In this document: positions 40,695 to 48,100 of the stretch, piece by piece
Layout of the letters: every line of letters starts with the position of its first letter
How positions within the stretch are numbered: the stretch's first letter is position 1
Assembly (NCBI RefSeq): GCF_943913955.1
Contig: NZ_CALUAE010000009.1
Coordinates: 1 to 64,000 of the forward strand
Reading direction: 5' to 3'
Source of the DNA: Mycolicibacterium bacteremicum
Lineage (GTDB): Bacteria; Actinomycetota; Actinomycetes; Mycobacteriales; Mycobacteriaceae
Length of the DNA stretch: 64,000 bases
Program-made: the position numbers and the translations under genes
The notes under the pieces: model-generated
What the model saw: only the letters and a program-made list of their open reading frames with translations
Told to the model about the DNA's origin: nothing
Databases searched by the model: none

Positions 40695-41736
40695 TCCAAC
40701 AACGGCGGCTGCTTCACCACCGGCGGCCGATCCAGCAACGGCGGCTGGTCAGGTGCTCAAGGTCCGCGATCTGACCAAGACGTTCCGGGTGTCCGGCGGC
40801 AAGACACTGACCGCGCTCGACGGCATCAACCTCGATCTCGCCCGGGGTGAGACTCTGGGCCTGGTCGGTGAATCCGGTTGCGGCAAATCCACCCTCGCCC
40901 GCACCCTGATGATGCTGGAGCGCCCCGACGCGGGAGCCGTGAGCTTCGACGGGATCGACCCGTTCGCGCTGAAGGGCAAGGAACTGCTGAAGTTCCGGCG
41001 CCGGGTCCAGATGGTGTTCCAGGATCCCTACGCCTCGCTGAACTCCCGGATGACGGCGGCCGAGATCATCGCCGAACCGTGGCGCACGCACAAGGGTCTC
41101 TACAAGACCCGAGCCGACCGCGACATGCGGGTGCGCGGCCTGCTCGACCTGGTCGGTCTGGGCGCGAAGGCCTTCGGCAAGTACCCGCAGGAGTTCTCCG
41201 GCGGCCAGCGCCAGCGCATCGGCATCGCCCGGGCGCTCGCGCTCAATCCCGAGGTCATCATCTGTGACGAGCCGGTGTCGGCCCTGGACCTGTCGGTGCA
41301 GGCGCAGGTACTCAACCTGCTCAACGAGCTGCAGCAGGAGCTGAAGATCTCCTACGTCTTCATCTCCCACGATCTGTCGGTGGTGCGCCATGTCGCCGAC
41401 CGGGTGGCCGTGATGTACCTGGGCCGGATCATCGAAACCGGGCCCACCGAAGCGGTTTTCGACCGGCCCGAACACCACTACACATCGGCTCTCATGTCGG
41501 CCGCCCCCAAACTGCACGACGCAGCGCGCGGGGAGCGGATCCTGCTCAAGGGCGAGGTTCCCTCACCACTGAACCCGCCCTCGGGCTGTCGCTTCCGGAC
41601 CCGCTGCGCGCACGCGACCGACATCTGCGCCCAGCAGCGTCCGCCGTTGGCCGTCGACCCCGTGGTGGCCGGACACACCGCCGAATGCCACCACCCGGTT
41701 CAGCACGAGGCATCGGCGTTGTCGCACAGCGCATGA
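40687..41736 (+). CDS. ABC transporter ATP-binding protein (DppF/OppF type)
   Basis: A 349-residue ATPase, partner of the previous gene. Walker A is GESGCGKST, Q-loop VFQDPYASLN, signature FSGGQRQRIGIA, Walker B VIICDEPVSALDL, H-loop FISHDLSVV, and the C-terminal cysteine extension SGCRFRTRCAHATDIC. The first 20 residues are Pro/Ala-rich and contain a 36-bp-period duplication: a 19-bp segment at 40693-40711 is repeated at 40729-40747 with one mismatch, producing DPTTAA and DPATAA, a small lineage-specific expansion. It ends the importer operon. Confidence 0.95.
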   Translation: MSDPTTAAASPPAADPATAAGQVLKVRDLTKTFRVSGGKTLTALDGINLDLARGETLGLVGESGCGKSTLARTLMMLERPDAGAVSFDGIDPFALKGKELLKFRRRVQMVFQDPYASLNSRMTAAEIIAEPWRTHKGLYKTRADRDMRVRGLLDLVGLGAKAFGKYPQEFSGGQRQRIGIARALALNPEVIICDEPVSALDLSVQAQVLNLLNELQQELKISYVFISHDLSVVRHVADRVAVMYLGRIIETGPTEAVFDRPEHHYTSALMSAAPKLHDAARGERILLKGEVPSPLNPPSGCRFRTRCAHATDICAQQRPPLAVDPVVAGHTAECHHPVQHEASALSHSA

Positions 41737-41776
41737 GCACCGCAACGGCGCCTTCGAGCCCCGGGCGGTGCGGGAC

Positions 41777-42505
41777 ATGAATCCCAGCATGCCCGGATTC
41801 GCGGTCATCATGATCGCGGTGATGCTGGCGTCCTGTCTGCAGGGCTCCATCGGTTTCGGCATGGGCATGCTGGCCGCACCGGTGGTCGCCGTCATCGATC
41901 CTGGACTGGTGCCCGGCACATTGATCATGCTGGCCACCCTGCTCACGCTGCTGGTCGTGCTGCGCGAGGGCACGGCCATCGACATGCGCGGGACCGGGTG
42001 GGCGCTGCTCGGCCGGGTCCCCGGGACCATCGCCGGGGCACTGCTGCTGGCGGCCATCCCGGAACGCGCCCTGGCGATCCTGATCGCCGCCGTGGTGCTG
42101 CTCGGCGTGGCCGTCACCAGCCTGGGCTGGATTCCCGAACCCCGGCGGCGCAACCTGATGCTGGCCGGCGCGACCTCCGGGGTGCTGGGCACGGCGACAT
42201 CGATCGGTGGACCGCCGATGGCGCTGGTGTGGCAGCGCAGCAGCGGCGCCCAGTTGCGGGCCACCATGGCCGGTTTCTTCCTGGTGGGCTCGCTCATGTC
42301 GATCGCGATGCTGGCGGTGACCGGCGCCGTGGACCACCACACCGTGCAGATGTTCGCACTGCTGATACCGGCGGCGGTCCTGGGATATGTGTTGTCGCGG
42401 TACGCCAACCGCGTCCTGACTCCGCTGCGTCAGCGGTGGACCGCCATCGCCGCATCCACCGCGGGTGCGGTGGTTCTCGTCGTCCAACAGACAGGCCTGC
42501 TATGA
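41777..42505 (+). CDS. TauE/SafE-family membrane transporter
   Basis: A 242-residue membrane protein with about eight hydrophobic segments and the internal two-fold repeat of TauE/SafE permeases: LQGSIGFGMGMLAAPVVAVI in the first half and GVLGTATSIGGPPMALVWQR in the second. Family members export or exchange organic anions such as sulfoacetate or sulfite. In an aldarate island it may move a carboxylate, but this is inferred only from position. ATG 41777 is chosen; GTG 41768, three codons upstream, is an alternative. It overlaps the IclR gene by 4 bp (ATGA), so the two are translationally coupled. Confidence 0.85.
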   Translation: MNPSMPGFAVIMIAVMLASCLQGSIGFGMGMLAAPVVAVIDPGLVPGTLIMLATLLTLLVVLREGTAIDMRGTGWALLGRVPGTIAGALLLAAIPERALAILIAAVVLLGVAVTSLGWIPEPRRRNLMLAGATSGVLGTATSIGGPPMALVWQRSSGAQLRATMAGFFLVGSLMSIAMLAVTGAVDHHTVQMFALLIPAAVLGYVLSRYANRVLTPLRQRWTAIAASTAGAVVLVVQQTGLL

Positions 42506-43296
42506 CCGAATCGACTGCACGCGCGGGGGTCAAGTCGGCCGTCCGCACCGTCGAGCTGCTGGAATACCTGGCCGCGCGACAGGACAAGCCCGCCCGCATC
42601 CGGGAGATCAGTGAGGACCTCGGCATGCCGCGCAGCAGCGCGCACGCGTTGTTGCGCACCCTGATGACACAGGGCTGGGTGCGCGCGGACGAGACCGGCA
42701 CGCTGTACGGCATCGGGATCCGGGCGCTGCTGGTCGGCACCAGCTACCTCGACGGCGACCCGTATTTGCCGATGATCCTGCCGTTCCTGGACGATCTGCG
42801 CAGCGACTGGGATGAGACGTTCCACCTGGGCCGCCTCGACGGCACCGACATCGTCTACCTGGCCACCCGCGAATCCCAGCAGTACCGCCGCGCCACCAAC
42901 CGGGTGGGCCGCCGGCTGCCCGCACACGCCACCGCGCTGGGCAAGGCGTTGTTGGCCGAACGTACCGGCGTCGAGCGCCGCGGGCACCTGCCCGCCGAGT
43001 TGGCGGCGCTCACGCCGGCGACCATCACCTCACACGATGAGCTGACCGAGGCGCTGGACACCGTCCGCATCCGCGGATACGCCACCGATGACGAGGAGAA
43101 CACCCCCGGGGTGCGGTGTTTCGCGGTGGCGCTGCGCTACTGCTGGCCGGCGCAGGACGCTATCAGCGCGTCGGTGCCGTTGGCGCGGCTGACCGCCGAA
43201 CGTGAGCGCGGCATCGTCGAGGCGCTGTGCGTGGTCGGTGACAAGGTCGGCCGGGTACTGCGGCCGGTTGCCAACGGCGACAAGTGGTTCGCCTGA
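42502..43296 (+). CDS. IclR-family transcriptional regulator
   Basis: A 264-residue regulator with an N-terminal winged HTH (residues 10-75: KSAVRTVELLEYLAARQDKP, then ISEDLGMPRSSAHALLRTLM) and a C-terminal effector domain (RLPAHATALGKALLAERTG; ISASVPLARLTAERERGIVE). The IclR C-terminal domain usually binds small carboxylates or aromatic acids. It lies directly upstream of gudD, whose promoter contains a TTGATGC-N18-GCATCAA inverted repeat, so GudD and probably the ABC transporter/hydroxyacid dehydrogenase promoters, which carry the same half site, are likely targets. Co-transcribed with the TauE-like gene. Confidence 0.92.
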   Translation: MTESTARAGVKSAVRTVELLEYLAARQDKPARIREISEDLGMPRSSAHALLRTLMTQGWVRADETGTLYGIGIRALLVGTSYLDGDPYLPMILPFLDDLRSDWDETFHLGRLDGTDIVYLATRESQQYRRATNRVGRRLPAHATALGKALLAERTGVERRGHLPAELAALTPATITSHDELTEALDTVRIRGYATDDEENTPGVRCFAVALRYCWPAQDAISASVPLARLTAERERGIVEALCVVGDKVGRVLRPVANGDKWFA

Positions 43297-43338
43297 TGGC
43301 GGCGAATTGCCTGGTCACGCATTCAATTCCTGAATCAA

Positions 43339-43386
43339 TTGATGCCACATCAGTGTTGGACGTGCATCAACCGACATTTATAGGCT
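43339..43386 (+). promoter_or_regulatory. IclR-type operator and leaderless promoter of gudD
   Basis: TTGATGC (43339-43345) and GCATCAA (43364-43370) are a perfect inverted repeat separated by 18 bp; the right half belongs to ACGTGCAT (43360-43367), which is also present at 35892-35899. TAGGCT (43381-43386) lies 12 nt before ATG 43393, and the right half site would cover its -35 position. Confidence 0.6.
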
Positions 43387-43392
43387 GGTGAC

Positions 43393-44751
43393 ATGAGCTC
43401 GTCGAAGCGCACCCCGATCGTCACCGAGATGCGGGTGGTCCCCATCGCCGGACACGACAGCATGCTGCTGAACCTCAGCGGGGCACACGCCCCGTACTTC
43501 ACCCGGAACCTGGTGATCCTCAAGGATTCCGACGGCAACACCGGCGTCGGTGAGGTGCCCGGCGGTGCCGCGATCGAGCGGACCCTCACCGAGGCCAGGT
43601 CGTTGGTCGAGGGCCGCGGCATCGGCGCGTACAACACCGTGCTCGGCGACATCCGCCGCACCTTCGCCGACCGTGACGCCGGCGGCCGCGGCGCCCAGAC
43701 CTTCGATCTGCGTGTCACCGTGCACGCCGTCACCGCGGTCGAATCGGCCATGCTCGACCTGCTCGGCCAGCATCTCGGCGTGTCGGTGGCCGCGCTGCTG
43801 GGGGAGGGGCAGCAGCGAGATCGGGTGCAGGCCCTGGGATATCTGTTCTTCGTCGGGGACAGCGCCAGGACCGACCTGCCCTATCGCACGGCCGCCGACG
43901 AGGCCGCCTCCGGTGACCCGGCCGACGAATGGCTGCGGGTTCGACACCGCGAGGCCATGACGCCCGAGGGTGTCGTCCGGATGGCCGAGGCCGCCCACGC
44001 CCGTTACGGTTTCGCCGACTTCAAACTCAAGGGCGGTGTGCTGCCGGCCGCCGAGGAGGCCGCCGCCGTCACCGCATTGGCGCACCGCTTCCCCGAGGCG
44101 CGGATCACGTTGGACCCCAACGGCGGATGGTTGCTCGAGGACGCCATCGCGACGTGTCGAGGGCTGACCGACGTGCTGGCCTACGCCGAGGACCCGGTGG
44201 GGCCCGAGGGTGGGTTCTCCGGGCGCGAGGTGATGGCCGAGTTCAAGCGCGCCACCGGCCTGCCGACCGCCACCAACATGATCGCCACCGACTGGCGCGA
44301 GATGGGCCACGCCATCCGGGCCGGTGCCGTCGACATCCCGCTGGCCGATCCGCACTTCTGGACGATGAACGGCTCGGTACGCGTCGCGCAGCTGTGCGAG
44401 GCCTGGGGCCTGACCTGGGGATCGCACTCCAACAACCACTTCGACGTGTCACTGGCAATGTTCACCCAGGTCGCCGCCGCGGCACCGGGGGAGATCACCG
44501 CCATCGACACGCACTGGATCTGGCAGGACGGCCAACGCATCACCAAGGCACCGTACGAGATCGTCGACGGTTACCTCGACGTACCGGCCGCGCCCGGACT
44601 CGGCATCGAACTCGACGAGGACCGGGTGGCGGCCGCCCACGAGCTGTACCTCGCCGAGGGCCTGGGTGCCCGCGACGACGCCACCGCCATGCAGTATCTG
44701 ATCCCGGGCTGGACGTTCGACAGCAAGCGTCCCTGCCTGCAGCGCGCATGA
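43393..44751 (+). CDS. gudD: Glucarate dehydratase (E. coli GudD type)
   Basis: A 452-residue enolase-superfamily enzyme that closely follows E. coli GudD (446 aa) from end to end. Shared landmarks include VVPIAGHDSMLLNLSGAHAP, the KxK base in FADFKLKGGV, metal ligands in ITLDPNGGW and YAEDP, PTATNMIATDWREMG, and WGSHSNNHFDVSLAMFTQVA with the catalytic His/Asn. It dehydrates D-glucarate (and L-idarate) to 5-keto-4-deoxyglucarate, which KdgD at 29.4 kb would use. It is the second glucarate dehydratase in the island. It overlaps the following dehydrogenase gene by 4 bp (ATGA). The promoter has an IclR-like operator and leaderless spacing. Confidence 0.95.
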   Translation: MSSSKRTPIVTEMRVVPIAGHDSMLLNLSGAHAPYFTRNLVILKDSDGNTGVGEVPGGAAIERTLTEARSLVEGRGIGAYNTVLGDIRRTFADRDAGGRGAQTFDLRVTVHAVTAVESAMLDLLGQHLGVSVAALLGEGQQRDRVQALGYLFFVGDSARTDLPYRTAADEAASGDPADEWLRVRHREAMTPEGVVRMAEAAHARYGFADFKLKGGVLPAAEEAAAVTALAHRFPEARITLDPNGGWLLEDAIATCRGLTDVLAYAEDPVGPEGGFSGREVMAEFKRATGLPTATNMIATDWREMGHAIRAGAVDIPLADPHFWTMNGSVRVAQLCEAWGLTWGSHSNNHFDVSLAMFTQVAAAAPGEITAIDTHWIWQDGQRITKAPYEIVDGYLDVPAAPGLGIELDEDRVAAAHELYLAEGLGARDDATAMQYLIPGWTFDSKRPCLQRA

Positions 44752-45722
44752 AGGTTTATGTGGCAGATCGGAACCTGGTCCCGCACCGGGAACGCTTCGA
44801 GGCGGCGGTACCGGCCGGTGTCGAACTGCTCTGGGCGGGTGCGGACCGTTCGATCGAGCGTCTGCGCGACGCCGCGGTGCATGTCGGCGGTCGGTTCACC
44901 GCCGAGATGGCCGCCGTCGCCGAGAAGCTGCAGCTGGTGCATGTGGCCGGCGCGGGTACCGACCGCGTCGCATTCGATGCGCTGGGACCTGATGTACTGG
45001 TGGCCAACACGTTCCACCATGAACGATCGATTGCCGAGTACGTCCTGGCGGCCGCCATCATGCTGCGCCGACGGTTCCTGGCCCAGGACGCGGCGCTGCG
45101 CCGGGACGTGTGGTCCAGCGCGGTCTACGACGACACCATCGCCCAGCCGCCGACCCTCGGTGACGCGCGGATCGGTTTCGTCGGTTTCGGACACATCGGC
45201 CAGCAGTCGTGGAAACTGCTGCGTCAGTTGGGTTGTCGTGGAGCGGCAGTCACCGGGTCCGGGCGGGTGAGAGGAGATCACGGACTCGACCGGGTGGACG
45301 ATGTGAGCCGACTCGACGAGCTGGCCGAGGCCTCCGACGTGCTGGTGGTCTCGGCGCCGCTGACCCCCGCGACGACCGGGATGATCGGTCGCACCCAGCT
45401 CACAGCGTTGGGTCCCGACGGTGTCCTCATCAACGTGGGGCGTGGCCCGCTGGTCGACCAGCACGCCCTCTATGACGCGCTGCTCACCGGTCGCATCGGC
45501 GCCGCAGCGATCGATGTCTGGTACCGCTACCCGGAGGCCACCGGCCGCGGCGCCGCCGGCGCTCCGGCGGACCTGCCGTTCCACGAGCTGCCGAACCTGC
45601 TGATGACCCCGCACTCGTCGGGAATCACCACCGACACCTTCCGGGGCCGGGTCGACGATATCGCCGCCAACATCGGTCGCCTGTTGCGCGGCGAGCCGCT
45701 GCACAATGTGGTGGCGCGCTGA
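44748..45722 (+). CDS. D-isomer-specific 2-hydroxyacid dehydrogenase
   Basis: A 324-residue NAD-dependent dehydrogenase starting at ATG 44748, which overlaps the gudD stop. Rossmann motif GFVGFGHIGQQSWKLLRQLG near residue 145, substrate Arg in LINVGRGPLVDQHAL, and the His region LLMTPHSSGITTDTF. The acidic residue usually preceding the Pro (DVFxxEP) is replaced in DVWYRYPEATG. The N-terminal half VGGRFTAEMAAVAEKLQLVH is typical of phosphoglycerate-dehydrogenase relatives. It is distinct from the 34.8-kb dehydrogenase. Tight coupling to gudD suggests action on a sugar-acid or keto-acid in the same pathway, but the substrate is unknown. Confidence 0.87.
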   Translation: MKVYVADRNLVPHRERFEAAVPAGVELLWAGADRSIERLRDAAVHVGGRFTAEMAAVAEKLQLVHVAGAGTDRVAFDALGPDVLVANTFHHERSIAEYVLAAAIMLRRRFLAQDAALRRDVWSSAVYDDTIAQPPTLGDARIGFVGFGHIGQQSWKLLRQLGCRGAAVTGSGRVRGDHGLDRVDDVSRLDELAEASDVLVVSAPLTPATTGMIGRTQLTALGPDGVLINVGRGPLVDQHALYDALLTGRIGAAAIDVWYRYPEATGRGAAGAPADLPFHELPNLLMTPHSSGITTDTFRGRVDDIAANIGRLLRGEPLHNVVAR

Positions 45723-45724
45723 CA

Positions 45725-46885
45725 TCAGCCGATATCGTCGAGCGCCTGATAGATCAGCCGGAAGTAGCGGTCGGTCCGCGCGGACCCCTCGATGCCCGGG
45801 CCCATCTTGTTCATCACGTAGGCGATCGTGGTGCGCGAGTCGGGGTTCATCGACTCCCAGGATCCGCCCCAGGCACCCCAGAAGCAGATCTTGCCCTCCG
45901 GGATGTAACCGATTGCGGGACTCGGTAATCCAAAGCCCAGGCCCATTCTTATCTGGTGTTGCGCCAACACCAGATCGGGTCCCTCCAGCTGGGTCTCGAA
46001 GATCGAGTCCACGGTCTGCGGCCTGAGCAGTTCGACACCGTCGACACTGCCGCCCAGCGAGATCGCCGACAGGATCTTGGCCAGGCCGCGGGCGTTCGTG
46101 TGCCCATTGGCCGCGCCGATATCGGCGGCCCGCCACTGCGGTGTGTTCGCGATGAGCGGGTCCGGGGCCGGCCCGGTGAACGTCTTGAGCATCTGCTCGG
46201 TCCACTGGTCCATCGGCGGGATGCCCTCGAAAGGGTCTGCCGGCGCGATGATCTCGGCGATCCGCCGTTCGTCCTCGGGCCGGGCGCCGATGTGGAAGTC
46301 CGCACCCAGCGGCCCGGCGATCTCCTCGGCGACGAACTGCTTCAACGGTTTTCCGGTGACCCGGCGGACAACCTCGCCGATCAGGTGGCCGTGGGTGAGG
46401 GCGTGATAGCCGGTGGCCGTACCCGGTTCCCACCAGGGTGCCTGCGCCGCGAGCATGGCGGTCGAGCGGTCCCGGTCCAGGATGTCCTCGGGCGTCACCG
46501 GCTGATCCCAGCCGGAGACTCCCGAGGAGTGCGTCAGCAGATGCCGGAACTCGACGCGGTCCTTGCCCTTTGCGCCGAACTCCGGCCACACCTCGGCGAC
46601 CGGGGTGTGTGCGCTCAGCAGCCCGCGGTCGATCAGCATCAGCCCGGCCAGCGCGGTGACATTCTTGGTCGACGACCAGACGTTGACGATGGTGTCGGCG
46701 GTCCACGGCCTGGTGCGCGCAGCGTCGACGTGGCCGCCCCAGATGTCGACCACCAGTTCGCCGCCGATGTCGATCGCGATCGCGGCGCCGCATTCCGCAC
46801 CGTCGTCGATGGCGCGGCCGAGCGCGTCGGCCACCTTGTCGAACCGGGGGTCGCACACACCGTCGACGGTCATGGCAGCCATCAT
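45725..46885 (-). CDS. Class C beta-lactamase-fold serine hydrolase
   Basis: A 386-residue serine hydrolase of the beta-lactamase/EstB esterase family, common in mycobacteria as lipases (LipE/LipL type). The SxxK catalytic motif is in VNVWSSTKNVTALAGLMLID near residue 72; the YxN-like Tyr lies in GTATGYHALTHGHLIGEVVR. The C-terminal region has KICFWGAWGGSWESMNPDSR in place of the KTG box (WGG is typical of these esterases). No signal peptide is visible, so it is probably cytoplasmic or wall-associated. It is convergent with the dehydrogenase gene (2-bp gap) and probably unrelated to the aldarate route. ATG 46885, 46882 or 46873 can serve as start. Confidence 0.87.
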   Translation of the reverse strand: MMAAMTVDGVCDPRFDKVADALGRAIDDGAECGAAIAIDIGGELVVDIWGGHVDAARTRPWTADTIVNVWSSTKNVTALAGLMLIDRGLLSAHTPVAEVWPEFGAKGKDRVEFRHLLTHSSGVSGWDQPVTPEDILDRDRSTAMLAAQAPWWEPGTATGYHALTHGHLIGEVVRRVTGKPLKQFVAEEIAGPLGADFHIGARPEDERRIAEIIAPADPFEGIPPMDQWTEQMLKTFTGPAPDPLIANTPQWRAADIGAANGHTNARGLAKILSAISLGGSVDGVELLRPQTVDSIFETQLEGPDLVLAQHQIRMGLGFGLPSPAIGYIPEGKICFWGAWGGSWESMNPDSRTTIAYVMNKMGPGIEGSARTDRYFRLIYQALDDIG

Positions 46886-46907
46886 GGCCGATCACCGTCC
46901 GGCGCAC

Positions 46908-47456
46908 CTACCAGTTGTGGAAGCCGCCCTCCGGGCCGAGCATCCGTTCCAGCCTGCTGCGGCCGATCTTGGCGAGCTCGTTGCGCAGGATCTTGCGCTC
47001 CATCTCGGCATCATGTTGCATGCGGTTGCCGATGGCGGCCAGCACATCGCGCGCGCAGTGCCCGTCGACGAACATGACGAAGGCGAAACCGTAGCGCTGT
47101 GTATACCGGCGGGAGGCGGCACCCAGCTCGGCCATCAGTTCGGCGTCGTCATCCCATACCGCGCAGGGTTCGTATTGCGATTTCGCGCTGCGAGGCCGTC
47201 GGCCGATAGCGGGGCAGGCGTCTAAGATCTGGTCGACGGCGGACTCGGGCAGCTCGAACAGCGCGGCGTCGGCGCGCCGGAACAGGGCATCGTGGTCGAC
47301 GTAGGCGCGACCTCGGACGAGCTCGCGGGCCAGCGCGTAGCTGTTGCAGCACTCATAGAGCGCATGCATGGCCTTGCGTTCGGGCAGTGCATTGAACACG
47401 TCCAAGCCGATTCCCTGATGCAGCAACACACGTCCATGATCAGAGGCCCGGCTCAC
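46908..47456 (-). CDS. OHCU decarboxylase-like protein
   Basis: A 182-residue all-helical protein of the 2-oxo-4-hydroxy-4-carboxy-5-ureidoimidazoline decarboxylase family, which completes uric-acid breakdown to S-allantoin. Landmarks are HQGIGLDVFNALPERKAMHA with the catalytic His region, a long middle around WDDDAELMAELGAASRRYTQ, and YGFAFVMFVDGHCARDVLAA, matching the family's FGFxFV motif; the C-terminus contains RNELAKIGRSRLERML. No uricase, HIU hydrolase or allantoinase gene lies next to it, which is odd for this pathway. Assignment is by motif recognition. Confidence 0.75.
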   Translation of the reverse strand: MSRASDHGRVLLHQGIGLDVFNALPERKAMHALYECCNSYALARELVRGRAYVDHDALFRRADAALFELPESAVDQILDACPAIGRRPRSAKSQYEPCAVWDDDAELMAELGAASRRYTQRYGFAFVMFVDGHCARDVLAAIGNRMQHDAEMERKILRNELAKIGRSRLERMLGPEGGFHNW

Positions 47457-47494
47457 GCCCGGGTTACCGCTTGTTACAGCGGTGCAAATTCAGT

Positions 47495-47550
47495 GGCTTT
47501 CCATCGGCCGGGGCCGATCAGCGGCCTTCCATCGGCCGGGGCCGATCAGT
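47495..47550. repeat. 28-bp tandem repeat forming two hairpins at the 3' end of ppa
   Basis: Two 28-bp units (47495-47522 and 47523-47550) with three or so differences. Each contains the perfect inverted repeat ATCGGCC-GG-GGCCGAT (47503-47518 and 47531-47546). The second palindrome ends at the first base of the ppa stop triplet. A third partial unit is visible at 47551. The hairpins may terminate or stabilise the ppa transcript, although no T run follows. Confidence 0.7.
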
Positions 47551-48034
47551 GGCCTTCGGCCTTGAACCGCTCGATCGAGCGCTGCAACTCGGCCTCGGCC
47601 TCTTCACGGCCTGCCCAGTCGGCGGCCTTGACGAACTTGCCGGGCTCCAGGTCCTTGTAGTGCACGAAGAAGTGCTTGATGGCCTGGAGCTCGAAGGGCG
47701 GGACATCGGCGAGATCCTGGATGTGGTCCCAGCGCGGGTCCCCCGCGGGCACGCACAGCAGCTTGTCATCGCCGCCGGCCTCGTCGGTCATCTTGAACAT
47801 GGCGACCGGACGGGCTTCGACGATGCAACCCGGGAACACCGACTCGGGCAGCAGCACCAGCGCGTCCAGCGGATCGCCGTCCTCGCCCAGGGTGTTCTCG
47901 AAGAAGCCGTAGTCGGCGGGGTAACCGAAGGATGTGTAGAGGTACCGGTCCAGCTTGACCCGGCCGGTCTCATGGTCCACTTCGTACTTGTTGCGGGACC
48001 CCTTGGGGATCTCGATGACGACGTCGAACGACAC
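47546..48034 (-). CDS. ppa: Inorganic pyrophosphatase
   Basis: A 162-residue family I soluble pyrophosphatase that pulls biosynthetic reactions by hydrolysing PPi, same length as M. tuberculosis Ppa (Rv3628). It starts at GTG 48034 with FDVVIEIPKGSRNKYEVDHE. The metal-binding aspartates are in DGDPLDALVLLP, GDPRWDH and the following loop. The C-terminus FFVHYKDLEPGKFVKAADW with the extra His residues is typical of mycobacteria. It is divergent from dacB, only 66 bp away, as in M. tuberculosis. Confidence 0.97.
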   Translation of the reverse strand: MSFDVVIEIPKGSRNKYEVDHETGRVKLDRYLYTSFGYPADYGFFENTLGEDGDPLDALVLLPESVFPGCIVEARPVAMFKMTDEAGGDDKLLCVPAGDPRWDHIQDLADVPPFELQAIKHFFVHYKDLEPGKFVKAADWAGREEAEAELQRSIERFKAEGH

Positions 48035-48087
48035 CGGGACAGCTCCTTCGCCTCGCTTGGTCTGGCGGGTCCACCTTAGAGGAGCGA

Positions 48088-48093
48088 TACGCT
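48088..48093 (+). promoter_or_regulatory. Putative leaderless -10 of dacB
   Basis: TACGCT lies 13 nt before ATG 48101 in the short ppa-dacB divergent interval, the usual spacing for leaderless mycobacterial transcripts. Confidence 0.4.
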
Positions 48094-48100
48094 GCACGTT

